This document shows, piece by piece, positions 1-5,665 of a stretch of DNA of 8,519 nucleotides; within the stretch, counting starts at the first letter, position 1; every line of letters starts with the position of its first letter. The notes beneath the pieces were generated by a model. It made no database searches and was not told the origin of the DNA. It worked only from the letters and a program-made list of their open reading frames with translations. This stretch comes from Hydrogenophilales bacterium (lineage in GTDB: Bacteria > Pseudomonadota > Gammaproteobacteria > Burkholderiales > Thiobacillaceae). A program made the translations under genes and the position numbers. The stretch covers positions 1 through 8,519 of the forward strand of contig JAABQE010000252.1 of assembly GCA_011391655.1 (NCBI GenBank), in the 5' to 3' direction.

Positions 1-421
1 CTGCGAGCTGCTTGCCGGAGCGCCGCGCCAGCGCAATCGCCTGGGCCAGCCGGTCATACATCAGGATTCGGTTGGGAAAGCCGGTGAGTACATCGTGATG
101 CGCCAGGTGGTCCAGTTCGATCTTCGCCGTTTGTTGGACTTGTTCGGCCAGCTTGTGTGCGTCAATGGTGGCGATGACCAGCTGGGCGTTCGCTTGCCGC
201 AACATGCTTACTTGATCGCCGGACGTTCCCTGAGTTATCTCTGCCGCGCGAATTTCCCGCTCGCGCATGGTGACGGTCCCTTCGCGCAAGTCGACAGCCT
301 TTTCGCGCAAACCCACGGCATCTTCCCGGGACGCGGCCAATTTCTCACGGCCTGGAACGGCCGCTTTATCGTCCATGCCCTGTGCGGAATCCGAAGCACC
401 GTATTGATTATTTCTGACCAC
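1..421 (-). CDS. RE-heptad coiled coil + GGDEF protein, putative diguanylate cyclase (C-terminus beyond window)
   Basis: 140 residues are visible before the gene leaves the left edge. Residues 25-59 are five heptads that each begin with Arg-Glu (for example REDAVGL, REKAVDL), followed by a helical stretch to about 103. From about 104 the start of a GGDEF domain is clear: LAHHDVLTGFPNR, then a helix with MYDRL and ALARR. The GGDEF motif itself lies outside the window, so activity cannot be judged. The product would make c-di-GMP from two GTP if catalytic. No signal peptide or membrane segment is present, so it is probably cytoplasmic. I chose the GTG at 421 because GGAGG lies six bases upstream and an in-frame TAA lies just before that; an internal ATG at codon 16 is the alternative. 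The N-terminal module is a paralogue of that in the hybrid kinase at 673-2157, 251 bases upstream in transcription. Confidence 0.85.
   Translation of the reverse strand, partial: MVRNNQYGASDSAQGMDDKAAVPGREKLAASREDAVGLREKAVDLREGTVTMREREIRAAEITQGTSGDQVSMLRQANAQLVIATIDAHKLAEQVQQTAKIELDHLAHHDVLTGFPNRILMYDRLAQAIALARRSGKQLA
138..377 (-). repeat. copy A of RE-heptad module (paralogous DNA repeat)
   Basis: This 240-base stretch aligns without gaps to 1859-2098 at a constant offset of 1721 bases, roughly 80% identical by eye. It encodes the N-terminal coiled-coil module of the GGDEF protein. Similarity stops where the downstream domains differ (GGDEF here, HisKA there), marking a domain-fusion boundary. 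Confidence 0.85.
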
Positions 422-656
422 TACCGTCCTCCATTACGCGGTTCTGGCGGGAGCACAGGAAGGCTAGGCGTGTTGCCCACAACAGTCGGTGCGGTGACGC
501 ACAGAGCCTGGGGCTGATATCGATGCTGATCACGGCCGTGACCACGTTGATATAGACCATATTGTGGGTCATCGGGTTCATGAGCAACGGGGTGATCTTC
601 AGGGCATTGATCGGAAACTGCCTCTGACAATTCGGGCTGTAATAGCTGGCCGCCAT
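408..656 (-). CDS. possible small hypothetical protein between kinase and GGDEF gene
   Basis: An 82-codon frame starts 16 bases after the stop of the hybrid kinase and ends 14 bases inside the start of the GGDEF gene, so it fills the 251-base gap exactly as an operon gene would. The first 50 or so codons end mostly in G or C, as in the neighbouring genes, while the last 30 do not. No domain is recognised; the middle (around VYINVVTAVISI) is hydrophobic. No clear ribosome binding site precedes the ATG. The opposite strand of the same stretch also reads as a hydrophobic segment broken by a stop, so this may be chance or a decayed fragment. Treat as doubtful. Confidence 0.22.
   Translation of the reverse strand: MAASYYSPNCQRQFPINALKITPLLMNPMTHNMVYINVVTAVISIDISPRLCASPHRLLWATRLAFLCSRQNRVMEDGSGQK
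428..432 (-). promoter_or_regulatory. Shine-Dalgarno site deciding a GTG start
   Basis: GGAGG on the minus strand, six bases before the GTG at 421. It is the best ribosome binding site near this end and is the reason for choosing a non-ATG start for the GGDEF protein. Confidence 0.6.
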
Positions 657-672
657 GAATGCTTGCGCCGCC

Positions 673-2157
673 TTATCTCGTTTCCGAAAATCCCAGCGCT
701 ATGTCCAGCGCTTGCATGAATTCGTTGATCTTGATCGGCTTGGTGAGATAGCGGAAGAATCCTGCCTCGAGGCCTTGCTGGATATCGCGTGGCATGGCAT
801 TGGCACTGATGGCAAGCACCGGGATGTGCGCCGTGGCCGGATCTTCACGCAGGATTTTCAGCGCCTGGAATCCGCTGATGCCGGGCAGGTTGATGTCCAT
901 CAGGATCACCTCCGGCAGATGGGCGCGCGCCAGCGCGATGCCGAGCGTGGCATCGCGCGCGCTCAGCATGCGGATATGCGGATGGCCTTCGATGATCTGC
1001 TCGACCAGCATCAGGTTGGCCGGATTGTCTTCCACATAGAGCAGGGTGCGCAGCGCCGCGTTTTCCTGCGCGTGCGGCACAAGTTCTGCGGCCATCACAT
1101 GTTCAGTGGCAAGCTGTGGCATCACATCGCGGACCAGTTCGATCCAGAATTCGCTGCCTACGCCGACCGTGCTTTCCACGCCGATGGTGCCGCCCATCAG
1201 TTCGACCAGTTGCTTGGTGACCACCAGGCCGATGCCCGTCCCTTCCTCGATGCCGCTCTCCTGTCCGAGACGGTTGAACGGCTGAAACAGCTGCGCCAGC
1301 TTTTCCGGAGGCAATCCCGCACCGCTGTCCTTGATGCTGATGCGTATGCGTTCGGGATCGATCGCGGTGCATGCCACCTCGACCATTCCATGGTCGCGGT
1401 TGTATTTGATCGCATTGGAAAGCAGGTTGATCAGCGCCTGCTTGACCCGGGTATGGTCGGCATAGACAAAACAGGTGGGGATGACTTTGGCGAAGCTGAT
1501 GTTGATGCCGCGTTGCTGCGCCTGCGGTCCGATCATGGCCTCGCATTCGAGCAGCACGTCGGACAGCGACAAGGGCTCCAGCGACAGCGACAGCTTGCCG
1601 GACTCGATCACTGCGAGATCGAGGACTTCGTTGATCAGGTCCAGCAGATACCATCCTGCCTTGATAATCTGGTGCAGCCGTTCAGTCTGGATGGCTGTGG
1701 GCGGCGGTGAACCGGTCTCCAGCAACTGGGCAAAGCCGAGGATGGCATTGAGCGGCGTGCGCAGTTCATGGCTCATGCTGGACAGGAAATCAGATTTGGC
1801 GAGGTTGGCCTTTTCCGCCGAGGCCTTGGCGCCTTCCAACTGAACTTTGGCTACTTCGACTTGTTCAGCCAGTTTTTGTGCCTCGATGGTCGAGATGATC
1901 AGGCGTGCGTTCGCTTGCTGCAACATCGACATGTGTTCGTCTGACGCTGCCTGTGTCGTCTCCGCCGCGCGAATTTCCCGCTCGCGCGAGGTGGCTGACC
2001 CTTCGCGCACGTCGACAGCATTTTCACGCAAATCCACGGCATCTTCCCGCGCCGTGGCCAAGGTTTCGCGGCTTCGAACGGCCGCCTTATCGTCCATGAT
2101 CGCAGCTGAACCCGGATCGTCGCGATCAGCAGCGCCGTCGCTATCATTTCTGTTCAT
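673..2157 (-). CDS. cytoplasmic hybrid histidine kinase: RE-heptad coil, HisKA, HATPase, REC
   Basis: 494 residues. Five heptads beginning with Arg-Glu span 30-64, followed by a long helix to about 122. The HisKA dimerisation domain has SHELRTPLN with phosphoacceptor His130. The ATPase domain shows the N box (NLLSNAIKYN, Asn244 and Asn248), G1 box DSGAG at 277-281, FQPFNRL at 291-297 and G2 box GTGIG at 306-310. A C-terminal receiver (about 371-490) has the acidic pair Glu376/Asp377, phosphoacceptor Asp421, Ser451 and Lys473. All catalytic residues are present, so it should autophosphorylate and pass phosphate to its own receiver. There is no PAS, GAF, HAMP or transmembrane segment; input presumably comes through the coiled coil. 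ATG at 2157 is preceded by an AGGGAGA-type ribosome site. It lies 26 bases after the KaiC-like gene, very likely in the same transcript. The receiver is a close copy of the partial receiver at 8271-8519. Confidence 0.95.
   Translation of the reverse strand: MNRNDSDGAADRDDPGSAAIMDDKAAVRSRETLATAREDAVDLRENAVDVREGSATSREREIRAAETTQAASDEHMSMLQQANARLIISTIEAQKLAEQVEVAKVQLEGAKASAEKANLAKSDFLSSMSHELRTPLNAILGFAQLLETGSPPPTAIQTERLHQIIKAGWYLLDLINEVLDLAVIESGKLSLSLEPLSLSDVLLECEAMIGPQAQQRGINISFAKVIPTCFVYADHTRVKQALINLLSNAIKYNRDHGMVEVACTAIDPERIRISIKDSGAGLPPEKLAQLFQPFNRLGQESGIEEGTGIGLVVTKQLVELMGGTIGVESTVGVGSEFWIELVRDVMPQLATEHVMAAELVPHAQENAALRTLLYVEDNPANLMLVEQIIEGHPHIRMLSARDATLGIALARAHLPEVILMDINLPGISGFQALKILREDPATAHIPVLAISANAMPRDIQQGLEAGFFRYLTKPIKINEFMQALDIALGFSETR
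683..891 (-). repeat. receiver-domain DNA repeat, copy A
   Basis: 209 bases align ungapped to 8311-8519 (offset 7628) with about 20 mismatches counted by eye, about 90% identity. A 50-base stretch, 785-834 matching 8413-8462, is identical. The repeat continues past the right edge, so its full length is unknown. It encodes the last part of a receiver domain in two hybrid kinases. Confidence 0.9.
1859..2098 (-). repeat. copy B of RE-heptad module
   Basis: Partner of the repeat at 138-377, here encoding about residues 20-100 of the hybrid histidine kinase. The heptads are RETLATA, REDAVDL, RENAVDV, REGSATS and REREIRA. Confidence 0.85.
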
Positions 2158-2183
2158 TCGCCACTCTCCCTCACCGGGTCGGT

Positions 2184-3641
2184 CTAGCCGGGGCTGAGCG
2201 TCGGCCGGCCCGACAGGATTCCGGCGTACTCAGACATGACCTCGCCAATAACGATGCCTTTGTTTGTAATGTCAAACAAGCGAATGTCCTTGCTGTGCTC
2301 ACTGCCCCTGACTTTAACGACCGAGAGGGCGCGTTTGAATTGGCCAGCGATTTCGACATAGCGCTGCACGATAATGGCGTCGGCGAGAAAAGCACTGCCA
2401 AATGGACTGAAGCGCAAATCGGTGTAGCGGTCTTCCAGCTCCGAGGTCATCAATATCGTCATGCCCATGGCAGTCAGCTCGGCAATCATCCGGTACAGCG
2501 ATCCGCGGAAATCTTCGCTAAATTCGGGTGCCAGTGCCAGCTCAAATCCGGACAGGGAGTCGATGACGACACGCTTTGCCTGCATTCGGTTAATCATTTT
2601 GATCAAGTCATGCAAGGTTTCATCGATCGACAAATCCAGGGAACGCGTATTGATCACCCCCACTTGCCCGGCCTTGACCAGCGCAGACAGTTTATTGTTC
2701 AGTAGTTGGCTGGGGCTTTTCTCAAACGCCGCAATCACACCGGGTTCGCCCCGACGCACCCCTTCGGCGAGAAATTCCGTCGCCAGGATGGTTTTTCCGG
2801 AACCGGATGGCCCGACCAGGAGCAGCGAATAGCCGGCCGGCAAGCCGCCTCCCAGCATTTCATCGAGGCCGGGTATCCCCATGGGCACACGTGCATCTCC
2901 CGTGGACGTCTCGGACCCGGTCACCCCGCCCGGTTGGACAATCGCCCGCGGAAAAACATGGAGTCCGGCATCGCTAATGCGGAACGTATGCAAACCCGGG
3001 GCCTGGGCCTGACCCCGCATTTTGACCACTTGCATCTTGCGCACCATGGAGTTGCGGTGCAAATTTTGCGAAAGCCACAGGATGCCGTCCGCCACGGTAA
3101 AGACAGGACTCGACTCTGCCTCTGGCGCCAGATACTCACCGATCAGGAAGGTAGTGGCCTGCCAGCTCGTCATTTGCATGCCCAGTTGTTGCACGAACCG
3201 CTGCAGATCGGACCCGCTCTGGTCCTCGCGCTTGGCTGACTGCACGACTGATCGAAACGAATCCACAAACACCAGGCTGGGTGCATAGGCTTTCACTTCG
3301 TCGGCGATGCGTGCCAGGACGCGGTCAAAATCCCCCTCCAGGAGCTCTGCAGACAGGTTGACGAAACGGATCGAGTCATTGATTTTGTCGTGATCAAAAA
3401 ACGTGAATTGCTGTTGGTAGCGCAGCATCTTCAAAGCGGGCTCCCCGAGTACCGTAAAGAACAGTGCCCGGTATTGCGGGTTGGCCAGCGAGAACATGAT
3501 CTGGTGAGCGAGCGTTGTTTTTCCGCTTCCCGGCGTGCCCGCAATCAAGTTAAACGAAAATTCCGGCAGGCCTCCGCCCAACAGGTTGTCCAGGCCCGGT
3601 ACGCCGGATGGCAGACAACGTATGTTTACCTTGTTACTCAT
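2184..3641 (-). CDS. two-domain KaiC-like RecA-fold ATPase
   Basis: 485 residues with two tandem KaiC/RecA-type domains. Domain 1 (about 1-235) has the entry motif SGVPGLDNLLGGGLP, Walker A GTPGSGKT at 35-42 and Walker B ending at Asp127. Domain 2 (about 250-480) repeats this with MGIPGLDEMLGGGLP, Walker A GPSGSGKT at 277-284 and Walker B ending at Asp361. A KaiC-like tail (QRYVEI, then VKVRGS and ILSGRPT) follows. By my alignment the paired catalytic glutamates of KaiC are Leu65-Gly66 in domain 1 (Glu67 follows) and Glu307-Lys308 in domain 2, and the Ser/Thr autophosphorylation pair becomes Ala417/Phe418. It probably hydrolyses ATP but is unlikely to run the cyanobacterial phosphorylation cycle. 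The ATG at 3641 is chosen over one at 3677 because AAGGAG lies seven bases upstream and the homology begins there; it overlaps the previous gene by eight bases, suggesting translational coupling. A related RadA/KaiC-family regulator is possible. Confidence 0.93.
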   Translation of the reverse strand: MSNKVNIRCLPSGVPGLDNLLGGGLPEFSFNLIAGTPGSGKTTLAHQIMFSLANPQYRALFFTVLGEPALKMLRYQQQFTFFDHDKINDSIRFVNLSAELLEGDFDRVLARIADEVKAYAPSLVFVDSFRSVVQSAKREDQSGSDLQRFVQQLGMQMTSWQATTFLIGEYLAPEAESSPVFTVADGILWLSQNLHRNSMVRKMQVVKMRGQAQAPGLHTFRISDAGLHVFPRAIVQPGGVTGSETSTGDARVPMGIPGLDEMLGGGLPAGYSLLLVGPSGSGKTILATEFLAEGVRRGEPGVIAAFEKSPSQLLNNKLSALVKAGQVGVINTRSLDLSIDETLHDLIKMINRMQAKRVVIDSLSGFELALAPEFSEDFRGSLYRMIAELTAMGMTILMTSELEDRYTDLRFSPFGSAFLADAIIVQRYVEIAGQFKRALSVVKVRGSEHSKDIRLFDITNKGIVIGEVMSEYAGILSGRPTLSPG

Positions 3642-4065
3642 GCTTGAACTCCTTGCTGGTGCTGGTCGAAGCGTCATCGCCCCAGGCAGACCATAAAATG
3701 CGGGTGGTTAACGGTTCGCCAATCAGCGCGGCCAGGATGCCGGTGAACGTGAGCAGTAACAGGCTGTTTGCTTCGCGGGCTTGCGACGGCGATTGTCCTT
3801 CGAGCCCCTTTTTGAATTCCGCGAACCGTTGACCATTCTGTTGCGGCAGGGCGCTGGCCATGAGCCAGGGAAATGTCGGCTGGGCAAGGTATACACTTCT
3901 CGCATACAGTGAATTGAACCCATCCTCACCCACGATCGAAATGATTTGGGTCGCCATCTGCTCCCATAAGTGAATCGCGGCATCCGCAACGTTTTCAGGG
4001 TGCTGTGCCATGAGTCTTTCGATTAACTGGTGCCGCGGCAGGTTTCTGGTTTCCATAGGCAACAT
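3634..4065 (-). CDS. unrecognised 143-residue protein upstream of KaiC-like ATPase
   Basis: I do not recognise a named domain. The sequence is mostly helical in character: an N-terminal polar part (RHQLIERLMAQHPENV), a central amphipathic region (LWEQMATQIISIVGEDGF, then SLYARSVYL and FPWL), and a hydrophobic stretch at about 100-117 (NSLLLLTFTGILAALIG) that could be a buried helix or a single membrane segment. There is no signal peptide. The gene ends inside the ribosome site and start of the KaiC-like gene (8-base overlap), so the two are probably made together; a role as partner or regulator of the ATPase is inference from position only. Start is uncertain: ATG at 4065 or 4056, neither with a strong ribosome binding site. 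Confidence 0.8.
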   Translation of the reverse strand: MLPMETRNLPRHQLIERLMAQHPENVADAAIHLWEQMATQIISIVGEDGFNSLYARSVYLAQPTFPWLMASALPQQNGQRFAEFKKGLEGQSPSQAREANSLLLLTFTGILAALIGEPLTTRILWSAWGDDASTSTSKEFKHE

Positions 4066-4107
4066 ATCAATAATCGGCCGATATCAACGACGCTGCATGC
4101 ATGCAGC
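4064..4107 (-). promoter_or_regulatory. putative control region of the KaiC-like operon
   Basis: Just before the first gene are two direct copies of TTGATAT (minus strand, 4087-4081 and 4070-4064, ten bases apart) and a perfect 16-bp palindrome GCTGCATGCATGCAGC at 4092-4107. If translation starts at 4056 rather than 4065, both TTGATAT copies lie in the leader. These look like protein-binding sites, but no matching regulator is identified and no clear -35/-10 pair was found. Confidence 0.35.
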
Positions 4108-4277
4108 CGCTCTCCGGGGGTAAACATCCCGTGCTGGATAAATTTTTACCCGGAGGCATATTGGCCATATTCGTCGTCCTGTTTTTGAAGCCTTGTGGCG
4201 TGTTTTTTCGTTCGAGCGATGCGCTCGATTCGAGCCGCGAGCAGGGTGGCGAGGAGATGGTACTACGCTTCTTTCTT

Positions 4278-4299
4278 CCTGCCTGCCTGCCTGCCTGCC
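4278..4299. repeat. (CCTG)5 tetranucleotide tandem repeat
   Basis: Five perfect CCTG units followed by CC, 22 bases. Such short tandem repeats can gain or lose units by slippage; here no convincing gene reads through it, so an effect on phase variation is only conjecture. Confidence 0.8.
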
Positions 4300-4684
4300 A
4301 AAACGGGAGTGTGAAAAACCCCAAACTGCGTGAGCGTGCTGGACTCGAAAACGATGCAAGCGCGAGATCGCCTACCCAAAGTGAAGAGGGAGATCAGCCC
4401 AGCTTGGATGAATTATTCGATCCCGGTCCTGCTCCTGCTCTTGATTCCGCTTTTGCTCGGGGGGGCGTCCTTGCCCTGCTGTCTTTCATCCCTGTCCTGC
4501 GATCCGGATGGCGGTTGTCCGCTCTCCCGGACATTCGGGCCGTCCACGAGCAGAAACCAATGTACGGTAGACATGGTGCGGTCGGTTCATCGGGTTCAAG
4601 TGACCTGACTGGCAGGTCGTGCGTGTGTTGCAGAAGCGTTGTGCGAGCCATGATGAACCAACGATGAACGCCCGCAATCTGCAC

Positions 4685-4722
4685 GCTGCCCTCGGCATGA
4701 ACATGTCCATGCCGAGGGCAGC
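4685..4722. repeat. 15-bp perfect inverted repeat (strong hairpin)
   Basis: Left arm GCTGCCCTCGGCATG and right arm CATGCCGAGGGCAGC are exact reverse complements around the 8-base loop AACATGTC. No T-run follows on either strand, so it is not a standard intrinsic terminator. It could be a structured-RNA element, a REP-like element or a binding site. Confidence 0.75.
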
Positions 4723-5027
4723 ATCAAGCATCGCCACATACTGTTCACGGGACTGTGGCTCAAGGCCACCTGCTCGCCAATCTGAAGCTGTTGTCAGAAT
4801 TGCAGGGCAGGGTTACAGAGGCCGGGTCACGTATTGTTCAGTCGTTCCGCGCCCGTGCGGCCGATCCTTTCCTGTTCGGGAAAGTGGGGGCTGCTACAGG
4901 ATAGGCGGGATAGGCGGAACTGAAAATCCAGGCGTCCTGCCATTGCTCTCGGCTCGCGGCGCGGGTTCGCTCGCGCTTTGCCCGCGCGTGCGGCTGAACC
5001 GCATTGCCAGCGAAAGCAGGGCGAGGA

Positions 5028-5225
5028 TTACTCCTTGTCGCCCTTTGCCGCGTCCTGAATGCTTTCACCGGCGTTTTCAAGCTTTTCACCGACCTGCTCT
5101 GTCGCCTGGTCGACTTGCTTGCCTGCTTGCTCCGCCGGGCCTTCCTGCTTCTGGCAGCCGGATAGCGTAACAAACAACGCCCCCATAGCCAGTGACGTGC
5201 GGGCCATCTTGTCGAGTGTCATCAT
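5028..5225 (-). CDS. small lipoprotein with charged helical tail
   Basis: 65 residues. The N-terminus has a short positively charged start and hydrophobic core ending in the lipobox LSGC, with Cys24 as the predicted lipidation site for signal peptidase II; the next residue is Gln, compatible with outer-membrane sorting. The mature part (about 41 residues) is hydrophilic and rich in Ala, Glu, Gln and Lys with a repeating pattern (QAGKQVDQATEQVGEKLENA) like small amphipathic stress proteins and entericidin-type lipoproteins. The ATG at 5225 is chosen over upstream starts because AGGAG lies six bases before it and the signal peptide begins there; a second ATG at 5222 is adjacent. The gene lies 125 bases after the glycine-zipper peptide gene. 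Function is unknown; an envelope-stress role is inferred from type only. Confidence 0.8.
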   Translation of the reverse strand: MMTLDKMARTSLAMGALFVTLSGCQKQEGPAEQAGKQVDQATEQVGEKLENAGESIQDAAKGDKE

Positions 5226-5350
5226 GTGGTTCTCCTGGTAACTTGTTTGCCCGGCAGCGAGCTTGAGCGTGTCGCCCATGCCTGCTGCGGACGCATGGTA
5301 ATGCATGAGCGTGACGCAGCGACCGGGCAGACTGGCACTGAGTATGTTGA

Positions 5351-5437
5351 TCATGTATCGCCGACTTCATGGCCGATAAGTCCACCGACGGCGGCGGCGC
5401 CAACGGTACTGAACGTGAATCCCTGTATCGCTTTCAT
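5351..5437 (-). CDS. 28-residue glycine-zipper peptide
   Basis: A very short gene with an excellent ribosome site (AAAGGAGA, about six bases before ATG). The peptide begins MKAIQGFTFSTVG and ends VGDT. It carries a glycine-zipper spacing: Ala14, Gly18, Gly22 and Gly26 at four-residue intervals, typical of helices that pack in or against membranes. The hydrophobic stretch (about 7-22) is short for a full membrane span. The neighbouring lipoprotein gene follows in the same direction. Alternatives are the truncated start of a larger glycine-zipper protein or a leader peptide; no continuation was found in the downstream bases. Confidence 0.55.
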   Translation of the reverse strand: MKAIQGFTFSTVGAAAVGGLIGHEVGDT

Positions 5438-5474
5438 GGGACATCTCCTTTTCTGAAAGTCACGCGCCCGGTGT

Positions 5475-5490
5475 TTCGCACCGTTGCGAA
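5475..5490. promoter_or_regulatory. 6-4-6 palindrome, candidate Crp/Fnr-family operator
   Basis: TTCGCA-CCGT-TGCGAA is a perfect inverted repeat 38 bases upstream of the 28-residue peptide's start. Its symmetric layout resembles the TTGAT-N4-ATCAA boxes of FNR-type regulators, and a Crp/Fnr protein is encoded next door (5666-6409). The pairing is inference; only one copy was seen in this window. Confidence 0.4.
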
Positions 5491-5589
5491 CTGCACTCAG
5501 GCAAGCACGCATGCCTGGCTCCGATGCTTGCATCTTATGGAGAAGGCGCCCCCCGGTCTGTCTGCTGACGAACATAAGCGGCAATCAAA

Positions 5590-5621
5590 CCGGGCACATG
5601 CAGGGCATGTGTGCAGCCCGG
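5590..5621 (-). terminator. imperfect hairpin downstream of the Crp/Fnr gene, possible terminator
   Basis: Minus strand: CCGGG, five unpaired bases, CACATG, loop CCCTG, CATGTG, CCCGG, then TTTGATT. It sits 45-76 bases after the stop of the regulator. The bulge and weak T-run make it a poor intrinsic terminator. Confidence 0.3.
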
Positions 5622-5665
5622 CATCAATTGAAAAAAATGGGAGAAATAGCGAGCGGAAAAGGCGC

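Larger units (their letters stand above)
4066..5027. other. about 960 bases without a convincing gene
   Basis: Several long plus-strand frames cross this stretch (4101-4667, 4330-4608, 4619-5170), but they overlap one another, lack ribosome sites and show no recognisable domain. The frame at 4330 contains one strongly hydrophobic run (IPVLLLLLIPLLLGG) that could be a membrane helix, but its codon bias is weak. Structured elements are a loose inverted repeat GGGTAAA...TTTACCC (4118-4124 and 4145-4151), a hairpin CGAGCG-ATG-CGCTCG at 4213-4227, the CCTG repeat, a small hairpin GACCTG-N5-CAGGTC at 4602-4618 and a long hairpin at 4685-4722. It may be degenerate sequence or harbour an RNA. Confidence 0.5.

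Noticed and set aside
655..1710. Long plus-strand reading frame of 351 codons
   Set aside because: It lies opposite the hybrid kinase, whose domains and catalytic motifs are unmistakable; the plus frame has no domain and is a high-GC shadow.
3642..3677. Start of the KaiC-like gene at 3677
   Set aside because: It would add twelve residues without homology and enlarge the overlap; the ATG at 3641 has AAGGAG at good spacing.
4213..4227. Hairpin CGAGCG-ATG-CGCTCG as a terminator
   Set aside because: No T-run follows on either strand, and on the plus strand the T-run comes before the stem.
4330..4608. GTG-started plus frame with a leucine-rich hydrophobic run
   Set aside because: Could encode a small membrane protein, but it lacks a good ribosome site and its codon bias is weak; kept only as a remark on the gene-poor region.
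4590..4620. GGGTTCAAG stretch resembling a tRNA T-loop
   Set aside because: No acceptor, D or anticodon stem can be built around it.
4101..4667. Plus-strand frame of 188 codons crossing the CCTG repeat
   Set aside because: No ribosome binding site, no recognisable domain, and overlapped by another frame; the codon pattern is not convincing.
4619..5170. Plus frame of 183 codons opposite the lipoprotein gene
   Set aside because: It overlaps the well-supported lipoprotein gene antisense and contains no domain.
5226..5354. Upstream extension of the lipoprotein to a 108-residue protein
   Set aside because: The ribosome site and signal peptide both point to the ATG at 5225; the extension would bury the signal peptide.
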